Of a stretch of DNA of 64,000 nucleotides, positions 39,795 to 48,491 are shown piece after piece. Every line of letters starts with the position of its first letter. The stretch's first letter is position 1. The translations under genes were made by a program, and so were the position numbers. The notes under the pieces are model-generated. The model made no database searches. It was given only the letters and a program-made list of their open reading frames with translations, and was not told the DNA's origin. Origin of the DNA: Micromonospora eburnea (GTDB lineage Bacteria; Actinomycetota; Actinomycetes; Mycobacteriales; Micromonosporaceae). The stretch lies in the NCBI RefSeq assembly GCF_900090225.1, contig NZ_FMHY01000002.1:6386001-6450000 (forward strand). The letters run 5' to 3'.

Positions 39795-39980
39795 TTACCA
39801 GGAAGCCTTGGACACGCCGGGCAGCTCACCGCGGTGGGCCATCTCCCGGATGCACACCCGGCAGAGACCGAACTTGCGGTAGACCGCCTTCGGACGCCCG
39901 CACCGCTGGCAGCGGGTGTACGCGCGAACCGAGAACTTCGGCTTCGCGGCCGCCTTGAGGATCAGCGCCTTCTTGGCCAT
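39795..39980 (-). CDS. rpsN: 30S ribosomal protein S14, zinc-ribbon type
   Basis: The 61-residue product MAKKALILKAAAKPKFSVRA is followed by YTRCQRCGRP and CRVCIREMAHRGELPGVSKASW. The CxxC pairs mark the zinc-binding type Z S14 found in the spc operon of actinobacteria. It follows rplE after one base. Confidence 0.98.
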   Translation of the reverse strand: MAKKALILKAAAKPKFSVRAYTRCQRCGRPKAVYRKFGLCRVCIREMAHRGELPGVSKASW

Positions 39981-39981
39981 C

Positions 39982-40551
39982 TCAGTTCTCCTTGAACGGG
40001 AAGCCCAGGAGCTTGAGCAGCGCCCGGCCCTCGTCGTCGGTCGTGGCGGTCGTGACCACCGTGATGTCCATGCCCCGCTGGCGATCGATCTTGTCCTGGT
40101 CGATCTCGTGGAACACCGACTGCTCGGTCAGACCGAACGTGTAGTTGCCGTGCCCGTCGAGCTTGCGCCCGTCCAGGCCGCGGAAGTCGCGGATACGCGG
40201 CAGCGCGATGGACAGCAGCCGGTCCAGGAACTCCCACATCCGGTCGCCGCGCAGAGTGACCTTCGCGCCGATCGGCATGCCCTCGCGGAGCTTGAACTGC
40301 GCGATGGACTTGGTCGCCCGCCGCACCTGCGGCTTCTGGCCGGTGATGGTGGCCAGGTCGCGGACCGCGCCGTCGATCAGCTTGGCGTCCCGAGCGGCCT
40401 CGCCGACACCCATGTTGACGACGATCTTGACCAGCCGCGGCACCTGCATGGGGTTGCCGTAGTTGTGCTGCTTCTGCAGCTCGGCCACGATCTCGCTGCG
40501 GTACCGCTCCTTGAGGCGCGGCATGGTCTTCGTTTCGGTAGCCGTGGTCAT
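39982..40551 (-). CDS. rplE: 50S ribosomal protein L5
   Basis: L5 binds 5S rRNA in the central protuberance. The 189-residue product has MPRLKERYRSEIVAEL, VPRLVKIVVNMGVGEA, the RDFRGLDGRKLDGHGNYTFGL segment and DITVVTTATTDDEGRALL. The ATG at 40551 shares a base with the rplX stop (TGATG) and has AAGGA upstream; a GTG one codon earlier is also possible. Confidence 0.97.
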   Translation of the reverse strand: MTTATETKTMPRLKERYRSEIVAELQKQHNYGNPMQVPRLVKIVVNMGVGEAARDAKLIDGAVRDLATITGQKPQVRRATKSIAQFKLREGMPIGAKVTLRGDRMWEFLDRLLSIALPRIRDFRGLDGRKLDGHGNYTFGLTEQSVFHEIDQDKIDRQRGMDITVVTTATTDDEGRALLKLLGFPFKEN

Positions 40552-40865
40552 CACAGGTCCTTACCGGTGCTACGCGCGATGCGGACCTTCTGGCCGTTGT
40601 CGTCGATCCGGTAACCGACGCGGGTCGGCTTGCCGTCGGAGTCCAGGACCATCACGTTCGAGACGTGGATCGGGGCCTCCTGGGTGACGATGCCACCGGT
40701 CTTGGCGCCACGCTGAGTGGTGCTGATGCGGGTGTGCTTCTTGACCCGGTTCACGCCCTCGACCAGGACCTTGTCCTGCCGCGGGTAGGCCGCGATGACC
40801 TTACCCTTGGCACCCTTGTCCTTGCCGGCGATGACGACGACCGTGTCGCCCTTCTTGACCTTCAC
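40551..40865 (-). CDS. rplX: 50S ribosomal protein L24
   Basis: L24 is an assembly initiator at the tunnel exit. The 104-residue product reads VKVKKGDTVVVIAGKDKGAK (GTG start), then VNRVKKHTR and MVLDSDGKPTRVGYR, the KOW-type L24 fold. The GTG at 40865 has GGAGG 10 bases upstream. A GTG at 40871 overlapping the rplN stop would add two residues. Confidence 0.96.
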   Translation of the reverse strand: MKVKKGDTVVVIAGKDKGAKGKVIAAYPRQDKVLVEGVNRVKKHTRISTTQRGAKTGGIVTQEAPIHVSNVMVLDSDGKPTRVGYRIDDNGQKVRIARSTGKDL

Positions 40866-40867
40866 GG

Positions 40868-41236
40868 TCACAACACCTCCGGCGCGAGAGAGATGATCTT
40901 CATGAACCGCTTGTCCCGCAGCTCGCGGCCCACCGGGCCGAAGATACGGGTGCCGCGCGGGTCCCCGCCGTCCTTGATGATGACGGCGGCGTTCTCGTCG
41001 AAGCGGATGTACGAGCCGTCCGGCCGCCGCCTCTCCTTGGCGGTGCGAACGACGACGGCCTTGACGACGTCGCCCTTCTTCACACCGGCACCGGGGATCG
41101 CGTCCTTGACCGTGGCCACGATGACGTCGCCGATGCTCGCGTAGCGCCGACCGGAGCCACCGAGAACGCGAATGCACAGGATCTCCCGGGCACCCGTGTT
41201 GTCGGCGACGCGCAGTCGCGACTCCTGCTGAATCAC
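40868..41236 (-). CDS. rplN: 50S ribosomal protein L14
   Basis: The 122-residue protein MIQQESRLRVADNTGAREIL ... GPVGRELRDKRFMKIISLAP is a normal L14, with the GGSGRRYASIGDVIVATVKDA signature. GTG start at 41236 follows AGGAG. The 101-base gap from rpsQ may mark the S10/spc boundary. Confidence 0.98.
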   Translation of the reverse strand: MIQQESRLRVADNTGAREILCIRVLGGSGRRYASIGDVIVATVKDAIPGAGVKKGDVVKAVVVRTAKERRRPDGSYIRFDENAAVIIKDGGDPRGTRIFGPVGRELRDKRFMKIISLAPEVL

Positions 41237-41337
41237 GTCTATCTCCTATGTCTGCCGGTTCTCCGGCCGCCTTCACGGGGCGGCCGGAGCCTGGCGGAAC
41301 CTGCGCCCGACCGAAGCCGGCCGAGCTCGAGCCTTCG

Positions 41338-41613
41338 CTACTTGGCCTTCTCGAGGATCTCCACGAGCCGCCACCGCTTGGTGGCGGACAGCGGCCGGGT
41401 CTCCATGATCAGGACCCGGTCGCCGATGCCGGCCGAGTTCTGCTCGTCGTGCACCTTCAGCTTGCTGGTCCGGCGCATGATCTTGCCGTACAGCGCGTGC
41501 TTGACCCGGTCCTCGACCTCGACCACGACGGTCTTGTCCATCTTGTCGCTGACCACGAGGCCCTCACGCACCTTGCGGCGGGCCCGCGCGGTGGCGGTGG
41601 TGTTCTCACTCAT
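41338..41613 (-). CDS. rpsQ: 30S ribosomal protein S17
   Basis: The 91-residue product has the S17 OB-fold core RRKVREGLVVSDKMDKTVVV, KLKVHDEQNSAGIGDRVLIMETRPLSATKRWRLVEI. Its ATG overlaps the rpmC stop by four bases. It is the last gene of the S10 group. Confidence 0.98.
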   Translation of the reverse strand: MSENTTATARARRKVREGLVVSDKMDKTVVVEVEDRVKHALYGKIMRRTSKLKVHDEQNSAGIGDRVLIMETRPLSATKRWRLVEILEKAK

Positions 41614-41846
41614 GATGCAGTCACCTCAGTCGGCGCGGCCGAGAGACCCAGCTCACGCTCACGCATGATCGTGTAGATCCGGGCGATCTCCCGACGGATG
41701 ACCTGCAGCCGCCGGTTGTTGTCCAGCTGCCCGGTTGCGGCCTGCACGCGGAGGTTGAACAGCTCCGCCTTCGCCTCACGCAGCTTCGTGACCAGCTCCT
41801 CCTCGGAGAGCTCACGCAGCTCGGAGGCCTTGACGCCCGCTGCCAT
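41610..41846 (-). CDS. rpmC: 50S ribosomal protein L29
   Basis: The 78-residue protein is a helical hairpin typical of L29: ASELRELSEEELVTKLREAKAELFNLR and NNRRLQVIRREIARIYTIMRERELG. The ATG at 41846 shares a base with the rplP stop (TGATG). Confidence 0.98.
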   Translation of the reverse strand: MAAGVKASELRELSEEELVTKLREAKAELFNLRVQAATGQLDNNRRLQVIRREIARIYTIMRERELGLSAAPTEVTAS

Positions 41847-42271
41847 CAGGATTCACCCACTTCGCGCGTAACAATGCGGCACTTCATCGGGAGCTTGTGG
41901 ATCGCGCGACGCATCGCCTCTCGCGCGATCTGCTCGTTCGGGAAGGACATCTCGAAGAGAACCCGCCCCGGCTTGACGTTGGCGACCCACCACTCGGGCG
42001 AGCCCTTACCGGAACCCATCCGGGTTTCCGCCGGCTTCTTGGTGAGGGCCTGGTCCGGGAAAATCGTGATCCAGACCTTGCCGCCACGCTTGATGTGGCG
42101 GGTCATCGCGATACGCGCCGACTCGATCTGGCGGTTCGTCACGTACGCCGGCTCGAGAGCCTGGATCCCGAACTCGCCGAACACCACCCGGTTACCGCCC
42201 TTGGACGCGCCGTGGCGGTCCGGGTGGTGCGGCTTGCGGAAGCCCTTCGGGGGCTTGCGCGGCATCAGCAT
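41846..42271 (-). CDS. rplP: 50S ribosomal protein L16
   Basis: L16 helps position A-site tRNA. The 141-residue product opens MLMPRKPPKGFRKPHHPDRH, a variant of the more common KVKHRKQHHP N-terminus, and then is conserved (GIQALEPAYVTNRQIESARIA, KPAETRMGSGKGSPEWWVANV). The ATG at 42271 follows GGAGG. Three bases separate it from rpsC. Confidence 0.98.
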   Translation of the reverse strand: MLMPRKPPKGFRKPHHPDRHGASKGGNRVVFGEFGIQALEPAYVTNRQIESARIAMTRHIKRGGKVWITIFPDQALTKKPAETRMGSGKGSPEWWVANVKPGRVLFEMSFPNEQIAREAMRRAIHKLPMKCRIVTREVGES

Positions 42272-42274
42272 CTG

Positions 42275-43144
42275 TCAGCCCTCCTGCTGCGTTTCTGCCG
42301 GAGCGACGGCGGTGCCGGCGACAGCCGCGCTGTCGATCGGCTCGCCGCTCGGCGTCTCGGCCTGCTGCGCGACGGTGGTCGCGGCAGCCCGGCCGGCCTC
42401 GGTGCCACCGGCGGTCGTGCCGGACGAACCCGACCGGCCACGGCGCGGCCGCTCGGGGCGGTCGCCACGGTCACGGCGCGGGCGGGACGGGCCGGCCTCG
42501 GCCGGAGCCTCCCGGCCCGGGACGGCGTCGCCCTTGTAGATCCAGACCTTCACGCCGATCCGGCCGAAGGTGGTACGGGCCTCGAAGAAGCCGTACTCGA
42601 TGTTGGCCCGCAGCGTGTGCAGCGGAACCCGGCCCTCGCGGTAGAACTCGGTCCGGCTCATCTCGGCGCCGCCGAGACGGCCCGAGACCTGCACCCGGAT
42701 GCCCTTGCAGACCGGGTTCTTCATCGCCGACTGCATCGCCTTGCGCATGGCCCGACGGAAGCTGACCCGGCTGGACAGCTGCTCGGCAACGCCCTGGGCG
42801 ACCAGCTGCGCGTCCGACTCGGGGCTCTTCACCTCGATGATGTTCAGCTGGACCTGCTTGCCGGTGAGCTTCTCCAGCTCGCCCCGGATCCGGTCGGCCT
42901 CCGCACCCTTACGGCCGATGACAATGCCCGGCCGGGCGGTGTGGATGTCGACGCGGACCCGGTCCCGGGTGCGCTCGATGTCGACCTTGGAGATGCCGGC
43001 GCGCTCCAGGCCCTTGGACATCATCCGGCGGATCTTGACATCCTCGCCGATGTAGTCCTTGTAGAGCTTGTCCGCAAACCAGCGGGACTTCCAGTCGGTC
43101 GAGATGCCGAGCCGGAACCCGGTGGGGTGAACCTTCTGACCCAT
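42275..43144 (-). CDS. rpsC: 30S ribosomal protein S3
   Basis: S3 forms part of the mRNA entry site. The 289-residue product has the KH domain (VRVDIHTARPGIVIGRKGAEADRIRGEL) and the S3 C-domain (GRLGGAEMSRTEFYREGRVPLHTLRANIEYG). A tail of about 75 residues, basic then Ala/Thr/Glu-rich, exceeds the 233-residue E. coli protein, as is usual in actinomycetes. The ATG overlaps the rplV stop (TAATG). Confidence 0.98.
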   Translation of the reverse strand: MGQKVHPTGFRLGISTDWKSRWFADKLYKDYIGEDVKIRRMMSKGLERAGISKVDIERTRDRVRVDIHTARPGIVIGRKGAEADRIRGELEKLTGKQVQLNIIEVKSPESDAQLVAQGVAEQLSSRVSFRRAMRKAMQSAMKNPVCKGIRVQVSGRLGGAEMSRTEFYREGRVPLHTLRANIEYGFFEARTTFGRIGVKVWIYKGDAVPGREAPAEAGPSRPRRDRGDRPERPRRGRSGSSGTTAGGTEAGRAAATTVAQQAETPSGEPIDSAAVAGTAVAPAETQQEG

Positions 43145-43599
43145 TACTCGGCACCCTCCGTCTTGCTCTGCCCCTCAGCCGCCTCGGCCTTCTTCGCCGG
43201 CTCGGCCTTCTTCGCCGACTTCTTCGGCGCGGCCGGCGCAACCGCCTCGACCGCCACCGTGATGTGGCAGGTGCGCTTGCGGATCCGGTACGCCCGACCC
43301 TGTGCCCGCGGCTGGAACCGCTTCATCGTCGGGCCCTCGTCGACGAACGCCTCGCTGACGAGCAGCGCATCGGGGTCCAGCCGCTCGTTGTTCTCCGCGT
43401 TGGCGATCGCGCTCGCGAGCACCTTGTAAACCTGCTCGCTCGCAGCCTGCGGCGCGAACTGCAGCACCGTGAGCGCCTCCTTCGCGGGCAGGCCGCGGAC
43501 GAGGTTGACCACCCGGCGCGCCTTCATCGGCGAGATGCGCACGTGCCGCGCAACCGCCCGCGCGCCCGGAAGCACCGGAGCGTCGCCCTTTCCTGGCAT
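43144..43599 (-). CDS. rplV: 50S ribosomal protein L22
   Basis: L22 lines the peptide exit tunnel. The 151-residue product has VRISPMKARRVVNLVRGLPA and the tunnel loop FQPRAQGRAYRIRKRTCHITV. A Lys/Ala-rich tail (KKSAKKAEPAKKAEAAEG) extends beyond the E. coli length of 110. Confidence 0.97.
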   Translation of the reverse strand: MPGKGDAPVLPGARAVARHVRISPMKARRVVNLVRGLPAKEALTVLQFAPQAASEQVYKVLASAIANAENNERLDPDALLVSEAFVDEGPTMKRFQPRAQGRAYRIRKRTCHITVAVEAVAPAAPKKSAKKAEPAKKAEAAEGQSKTEGAE

Positions 43600-43639
43600 C
43601 GCTGTAACCCCTTGTTCCTCTATCCGTATGCCCGCGGCG

Positions 43640-43921
43640 TCAGCGCCGGCGGCTCTTCCGGTCGTCCTTCTCGTGACCCTTGAACGTGCGGGTCAGCGCG
43701 AACTCGCCGAGCTTGTGCCCGACCATGGCCTCGGTCACGAACACGGGGACGTGCTTGCGTCCGTCGTGCACGGCGATCGTGTGCCCGAGCATCTCGGGAA
43801 TGATCGTCGAGCGCCGCGACCAGGTCTTGATGACGTTCTTCGTGCCCTTGTCGTTCTGCGTCTCCACCTTCTTGATCAGGTGGTCGTCGACGAACGGGCC
43901 CTTCTTCAGGCTGCGAGGCAT
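43640..43921 (-). CDS. rpsS: 30S ribosomal protein S19
   Basis: The 93-residue product MPRSLKKGPFVDDHLIKKVE ... GHKLGEFALTRTFKGHEKDDRKSRRR is a normal S19, which binds the 16S 3' domain with S13. It follows rplB by 15 bases. Confidence 0.98.
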   Translation of the reverse strand: MPRSLKKGPFVDDHLIKKVETQNDKGTKNVIKTWSRRSTIIPEMLGHTIAVHDGRKHVPVFVTEAMVGHKLGEFALTRTFKGHEKDDRKSRRR

Positions 43922-43936
43922 CTGTCAGCTCTCCTG

Positions 43937-44776
43937 TTAGCCGCGCTTGCGGGTGGCGTAGCGGCGGCGGACGATCAGCCGGTCGCTCGGCTGGCCCTTA
44001 CGACGGGTGCGGCCCTCGGGCTTACCCTGCGGGTTGACCGGGTGGCGACCGCCGGAGGTCTTACCCTCACCACCACCGTGCGGGTGGTCGACCGGGTTCA
44101 TCGCGACACCGCGGACGGTCGGGCGCTTGCCCTTCCACCGCATCCGGCCGGCCTTACCCCAGTTGATGTTCGACTGGTCGGCGTTGCCGATCTCGCCGAT
44201 GCTGGCGCGGCAGCGCACGTCGACCCGCCGGATCTCACCGGACGGCATGCGGAGGGTCGCGTACGCGCCCTCACGGCCGAGCAGCTGGATGCCGACGCCG
44301 GCCGAACGGGCCAGCTTGGCGCCGCCGCCCGGACGCAGCTCCACGTTGTGGATCGTGGTACCGACCGGAATGTTGCGCAGCGGCAGGTTGTTGCCCGGCT
44401 TGATGTCGGCGCCCGGGCCCGACTCCACCGTGTCGCCCTGCTTCAGGTCCTTCGGCGCGATGATGTAGCGCTTCTCGCCGTCGGCGTAGTGCAGCAGCGC
44501 GATACGCGCGGTGCGGTTCGGGTCGTACTCGATGTGGGCGACCTTCGCCGGCACGCCGTCCTTGTCGACCCGCTTGAAGTCGATCAGACGGTACTGGCGC
44601 TTGTGACCGCCGCCGTGGTGCCGCGTGGTGATCCGACCGTGGGCGTTGCGACCGCCCTTCTTCGGCAGCGGAGCCAGCAGCGACTTCTCGGGCGTCGACC
44701 GGGTGATCTCGGCGAAGTCGGCGACGCTCGAGCCACGCCGGCCCGGCGTCGTCGGCTTGTACTTACGGATAGCCAT
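43937..44776 (-). CDS. rplB: 50S ribosomal protein L2
   Basis: L2 is needed for subunit joining and the peptidyl transferase centre. The 279-residue product has AIRKYKPTTPGRRGSSVADF, GRITTRHHGGGHKRQYRLID and the catalytic-centre-proximal VAMNPVDHPHGGGEGKTSGG with its conserved His. Confidence 0.98.
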   Translation of the reverse strand: MAIRKYKPTTPGRRGSSVADFAEITRSTPEKSLLAPLPKKGGRNAHGRITTRHHGGGHKRQYRLIDFKRVDKDGVPAKVAHIEYDPNRTARIALLHYADGEKRYIIAPKDLKQGDTVESGPGADIKPGNNLPLRNIPVGTTIHNVELRPGGGAKLARSAGVGIQLLGREGAYATLRMPSGEIRRVDVRCRASIGEIGNADQSNINWGKAGRMRWKGKRPTVRGVAMNPVDHPHGGGEGKTSGGRHPVNPQGKPEGRTRRKGQPSDRLIVRRRYATRKRG

Positions 44777-44788
44777 TGTCTACACCCC

Positions 44789-45091
44789 TCAGCTGACCGG
44801 GCCGCCGAAGGCCTCGATACGGTCACCGTCAGCCAGCTTCACCATCGCCCGCTTGGTGTCCTTGCGCTTACCGAACCCGGTGCGGGTCCGCTTGCGCTTG
44901 CCCTCGCGGTTGAGCGTGTTCACCGTCAGGACGCGGACGTTGAAGATCTGCTCGATGGCGATCTTGATCGCGGTCTTGTTCGCGTCCGGGTGCACCAGGA
45001 AGGTGTACCAGTTGCGGTTCAGCTCGCTGTAGCTCTTCTCCGAGACGACCGGCGCGACGATGATGTCGCGCGGATCGGCGATCGTGCTCAC
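44789..45091 (-). CDS. rplW: 50S ribosomal protein L23
   Basis: L23 is the docking site for trigger factor and SRP at the tunnel exit. The 100-residue product has DIIVAPVVSEKSYSELN and TAIKIAIEQIFNVRVLTVNTL. The GTG start overlaps the rplD stop by four bases. Confidence 0.97.
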   Translation of the reverse strand: MSTIADPRDIIVAPVVSEKSYSELNRNWYTFLVHPDANKTAIKIAIEQIFNVRVLTVNTLNREGKRKRTRTGFGKRKDTKRAMVKLADGDRIEAFGGPVS

Positions 45092-45738
45092 TTGCCACCC
45101 TCCTCGGTGGTCTCGGCGGGAACGCCCAGGAACTCGTCCAGGGCCTCCTTGGTGAAGACCACGTCGTCGGCCACCAGCACGTCGTACGTGTTGAGCTGGC
45201 CGGCCTCGATCAGGTGCACCCGCGGCTCGTTGCGCAGCGACACCCAGTTCAGCTCGTCGGTGCTGCTCAGCACGACCAGGACGCGACGGGCCTCGGTCAG
45301 CTTCGCCAGCGTGGCCAGCGCGGCCTTGGTCGACGGCTTGTCGCCGGAGACGAACCCCTCGACGACGTGCACCTGGCCGGCGCGGGCCCGGTCGGAGAGG
45401 GCGCCACGCAGGGCGGCGGCCTTCATCTTCTTCGGGGTGCGCTGGCTGTAGTCGCGCGGCACCGGGCCGTGGACCACGCCACCGCCGGCGAACTGCGGCG
45501 CACGGGTCGAGCCCTGGCGGGCACGACCGGTGCCCTTCTGCTTGTACGGCTTCTTGCCTCCACCGGAGACCTCGCCGCGGGTCTTGGTCTTGTGCGTGCC
45601 CTGCCGAGCCGCCGCGAGCTGAGCCACCACGACCTGGTGCATCAGCGCGATGTTGGCCTGGGCGTCGAAGATGTCGGCCGGCAGCTCGACGGAGCCGCTC
45701 TTGGTGCCTTCGACGCTGAGGACGTCAACGGTGGTCAC
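45088..45738 (-). CDS. rplD: 50S ribosomal protein L4
   Basis: The 216-residue product has the L4 core: HQVVVAQLAAARQGTHKTKT, GEVSGGGKKPYKQKGTGRARQGSTRAPQFAGGG (the tunnel loop) and GPVPRDYSQRTPKKMK. In E. coli L4 represses the S10 operon; whether that holds here is unknown. GTG start overlaps the rplC stop. Confidence 0.98.
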   Translation of the reverse strand: MTTVDVLSVEGTKSGSVELPADIFDAQANIALMHQVVVAQLAAARQGTHKTKTRGEVSGGGKKPYKQKGTGRARQGSTRAPQFAGGGVVHGPVPRDYSQRTPKKMKAAALRGALSDRARAGQVHVVEGFVSGDKPSTKAALATLAKLTEARRVLVVLSSTDELNWVSLRNEPRVHLIEAGQLNTYDVLVADDVVFTKEALDEFLGVPAETTEEGGK

Positions 45739-46400
45739 TTGGCCACACCGCCCTTCTTCGCCTTGGTCTTGGCCGCGGTGCGGACCAGAACCAGCGCGCC
45801 CTTGGGGCCCGGAATGGCACCACGGACGAGCAGGAGGTTGTTCTCGGTGTCGACCGCCTGGACGGTCAGGTTCTGGACGGTGTAGCGCACGCCACCCATC
45901 CGACCCGCCATCCGGGTGCCCTTGAAGACGCGGCCCGGGGTCGCGCAGGCGCCGATGGAGCCCGGCGAGCGGTGCTTGCGCTCGACACCGTGGCTGGCGC
46001 GCAGACCGTGGAAGCCGTGCCGCTTCATCGCACCGGCGAAGCCCTTGCCCTTGGTCTTGCCGGTGACGTCGATCACGATGCCGGCGGGGAACTCCTCGAC
46101 CGTGACCTCCTGGCCCGGCGAGTAGTCCGCGGCGTCGCTGGTGCGCAGCTCGACGATGTGCCGGCGCGGCGCGACCTCCGCCTTGGCGTAGTGCCCGGCC
46201 ATCGGCTTCTTGACCTTGCGCGGGTCGATGGCCCCGTACGCCAGCTGGACCGCGGAGTAACCGTCCTTGTCGGCGCTACGAACCTGGCTCACGACGCACG
46301 GGCCGGCCTGAACCACGGTCACCGGGACAACGCGGTTGTTGTCCCAGACCTGGGTCATGCCGAGCTTTGCGCCCAGGATCCCCTTGACTTGCCTGTCCAT
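45735..46400 (-). CDS. rplC: 50S ribosomal protein L3
   Basis: L3 reaches into the peptidyl transferase centre. The 221-residue product opens MDRQVKGILGAKLGMTQVWD and has the extended loop KGFAGAMKRHGFHGLRASHGVERKHRSPGSIGACATPGRVFKGTRMAGRMG. The ATG at 46400 follows the rpsJ stop by 11 bases. Confidence 0.98.
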   Translation of the reverse strand: MDRQVKGILGAKLGMTQVWDNNRVVPVTVVQAGPCVVSQVRSADKDGYSAVQLAYGAIDPRKVKKPMAGHYAKAEVAPRRHIVELRTSDAADYSPGQEVTVEEFPAGIVIDVTGKTKGKGFAGAMKRHGFHGLRASHGVERKHRSPGSIGACATPGRVFKGTRMAGRMGGVRYTVQNLTVQAVDTENNLLLVRGAIPGPKGALVLVRTAAKTKAKKGGVAK

Positions 46401-46411
46401 TTGTCCGGTCC

Positions 46412-46720
46412 CTACAGCTTGATCTCGATGTCGACGCCAGCCGGCAGGTCGAGGCGCATGAGCGAGTCGACCGTCTTCGGGGTCGGGTCGATGATGTCGA
46501 TCAGACGCTTGTGCGTGCGCATCTCGAAGTGCTCGCGCGAGTCCTTGTACTTGTGCGGCGAGCGGATAACGCAGAAACGGTTGATCTCCGTGGGCAGCGG
46601 CACCGGGCCAGCGACCTGCGCCCCGGTACGCGTCACCGTCTCGACGATCTTCCGAGCCGAGGAGTCGACGACCTCGTGGTCATAGGCCTTGAGCCGGATG
46701 CGGATCTTCTGTCCCGCCAT
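46412..46720 (-). CDS. rpsJ: 30S ribosomal protein S10
   Basis: S10 (NusE) also takes part in transcription antitermination. The 102-residue product [20 protein letters not shown] ... [33 protein letters not shown] is standard. The ATG at 46720 follows AAGGAA. It is the first gene of the S10 operon, behind a leader of about 300 bases. Confidence 0.98.
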
Positions 46721-46799
46721 GGTGGCTTCTGTTCCTTCTCTCGATGCCGCTGTGTTGCGGGCGCCTGTACCGGCTGGCACAGGCCCACTTCCGCCGACC

Positions 46800-46819
46800 C
46801 CCGCGGTCGGGCGTGTCGC
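46800..46819 (-). promoter_or_regulatory. 20-base leader motif shared with the str operon
   Basis: GCGACACGCCCGACCGCGGG on the minus strand occurs here, 80-99 bases upstream of rpsJ, and again exactly at 51623-51642 upstream of rpsL. It can pair locally (GGGCG with CGCCC). A common regulatory or processing role in r-protein mRNA leaders is inferred. Confidence 0.6.
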
Positions 46820-46918
46820 GCCCTAGGGTCAGGCTCCGCCCCGGGACTCCGGAGCGGTTCTCTGACCACGCGGTGGGTCATGGCGCCGATCGCGTCACCG
46901 CGACCTGGACGCCGCGCG

Positions 46919-46953
46919 AGGGTGGTTGACCGCCAGGGGCAGCCAACCACCCT
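46919..46953 (-). repeat. Leader hairpin of the S10 operon
   Basis: AGGGTGGTTG (46919-46928) and CAACCACCCT (46944-46953) form a perfect 10-bp stem with a 15-base loop, within the leader of rpsJ. It may be an attenuator or protein-binding site. Confidence 0.55.
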
Positions 46954-47029
46954 ACGCGAGACCGTCGGTCACCCGGAGGTCCAGCATTCACCGGACGCAG
47001 GCGACTGACCGTCGTTACGCAACCTGACT

Positions 47030-47059
47030 AGTATGCCGCACGACCGGCGGCGACGCTAA
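47030..47059 (-). promoter_or_regulatory. Candidate S10 operon promoter
   Basis: On the minus strand TTAGCG (47054-47059) and CATACT (47030-47035) are 18 bases apart, just after the tuf stop. A start near 47022 would give a leader of about 300 bases. The -35 is weak. Confidence 0.4.
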
Positions 47060-47074
47060 TCGGGGTTACCCAGC

Positions 47075-48268
47075 TCACTTGATGATCTTGGTGACGCGAC
47101 CCGCGCCGACCGTACGGCCACCCTCCCGGATCGCGAACTTGAGGTTCTCCTCCATCGCGATGGGCTGGATCAGCTTGACGGTCATCGAGGTGTTGTCGCC
47201 CGGCATGACCATCTCGGTGCCCTCGGGCAGCGTGACGACGCCGGTGACGTCCGTGGTCCGGAAGTAGAACTGCGGACGGTAGTTCTGGAAGAACGGGGTG
47301 TGGCGGCCACCCTCCTCCTTGGAGAGGATGTAGACCGTCGCCTCGAACTCCGTGTGCGGGGTCGTGGTGCCCGGCTTGATGACGACCATGCCGCGCTCGA
47401 CGTCCTCGCGCTTGATGCCGCGGAGGAGCAGACCGACGTTCTCACCGGCCCGGGCCTCGTCCAGCAGCTTGCGGAACATCTCGATGCCGGTGCAGGTGGT
47501 CTTCATCGACTTCTCGCGGATGCCGACGATCTCCACCTCCTCGTTCGGCTTGAGCACGCCACGCTCGGCGCGGCCGGTGACCACGGTGCCACGACCGGTG
47601 ATCGTGAAGACGTCCTCGATCGGCATGAGGAACGGCTTCTCGGTCTCGCGCTCCGGCTGCGGGATCGCGGTGTCGACAGCGTTCATCAGGTCGAGCAGAC
47701 GCTGGGTCCACTCCGGGTCGCCCTCGAGGGCCTTCAGCGCCGAGACCCGGACGACCGGCAGGTCGTCACCCGGGTACTCCTGCGAGGAGAGCAGCTCGCG
47801 GACCTCGAGCTCGACGAGCTCCAGGAGCTCCTCGTCGTCGACCATGTCGCTCTTGTTGAGCGCCACGACGATGTACGGCACGCCGACCTGACGGGCCAGC
47901 AGCACGTGCTCGCGGGTCTGCGGCATCGGGCCGTCGGTCGCCGCCACCACCAGGATCGCGCCGTCCATCTGGGCGGCACCGGTGATCATGTTCTTGATGT
48001 AGTCGGCGTGACCGGGGCAGTCGACGTGCGCGTAGTGCCGGTTCTCGGTCTGGTACTCGACGTGCGAGATCGAGATCGTGATACCACGCGCCTTCTCCTC
48101 CGGCGCGTTGTCGATCTGGTCGAACGGCGTGTACGGGTTCAGTTCCGGGTACTGGTCGTGCAGGACCTTGGTGATGGCCGCCGTCAGCGTCGTCTTACCG
48201 TGGTCGATGTGACCAATGGTGCCGATGTTGACGTGCGGCTTAGTCCGCTCGAACTTCGCCTTCGCCAC
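47075..48268 (-). CDS. tuf: Elongation factor Tu
   Basis: EF-Tu carries aminoacyl-tRNA to the ribosome. The 397-residue product has GHIDHGKTTL, the DCPGH G3 motif, NKSD and the C-terminal MVMPGDNTSMTVKLI. The GTG at 48268 follows GGAGG. It follows fusA after a 223-base spacer with a hairpin, and precedes the S10 operon. Only one tuf is in the window. Confidence 0.98.
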   Translation of the reverse strand: MAKAKFERTKPHVNIGTIGHIDHGKTTLTAAITKVLHDQYPELNPYTPFDQIDNAPEEKARGITISISHVEYQTENRHYAHVDCPGHADYIKNMITGAAQMDGAILVVAATDGPMPQTREHVLLARQVGVPYIVVALNKSDMVDDEELLELVELEVRELLSSQEYPGDDLPVVRVSALKALEGDPEWTQRLLDLMNAVDTAIPQPERETEKPFLMPIEDVFTITGRGTVVTGRAERGVLKPNEEVEIVGIREKSMKTTCTGIEMFRKLLDEARAGENVGLLLRGIKREDVERGMVVIKPGTTTPHTEFEATVYILSKEEGGRHTPFFQNYRPQFYFRTTDVTGVVTLPEGTEMVMPGDNTSMTVKLIQPIAMEENLKFAIREGGRTVGAGRVTKIIK

Positions 48269-48430
48269 TGGTGTCCTCCTGTGGACTTTCTTGGTTCGTT
48301 CGCCCCGGTGCGCCGGGTCGGCGCTTAGGACTCTGTCGACAGCCTTTCCGACCTGACGGCCGGAGAGCCTTTGTGGGTTCTGCGGCGATGAAGCCTACAG
48401 GCCCGGATTCACACAACCCGACCGAGGTGG

Positions 48431-48456
48431 CCGCGGGCGGGAGATTCCTCCCGCGG
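48431..48456 (-). repeat. Hairpin between fusA and tuf
   Basis: CCGCGGGCGGGAG (48431-48443) faces CTCCCGCGG (48448-48456), a 9-bp stem with one bulge region, 36 bases after the fusA stop. It may partly terminate the str message or protect its 3' end; tuf often has its own promoter in the remaining spacer. Confidence 0.5.
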
Positions 48457-48491
48457 CCGGCCCCGGCTCATCGGATCAGCTCAGGCGAGCG

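Larger units (their letters stand above)
46721..47074 (-). other. Promoter and leader region of the S10 operon
   Basis: No gene was found in this 354-base stretch. From upstream to downstream on the minus strand it holds a promoter-like pair (47059-47030), a 10-bp hairpin (46953-46919), and the 20-base motif (46819-46800) shared with the str leader. The latter is followed by CCGACC-GCGGG-GGTCGG, a further small hairpin. Confidence 0.6.
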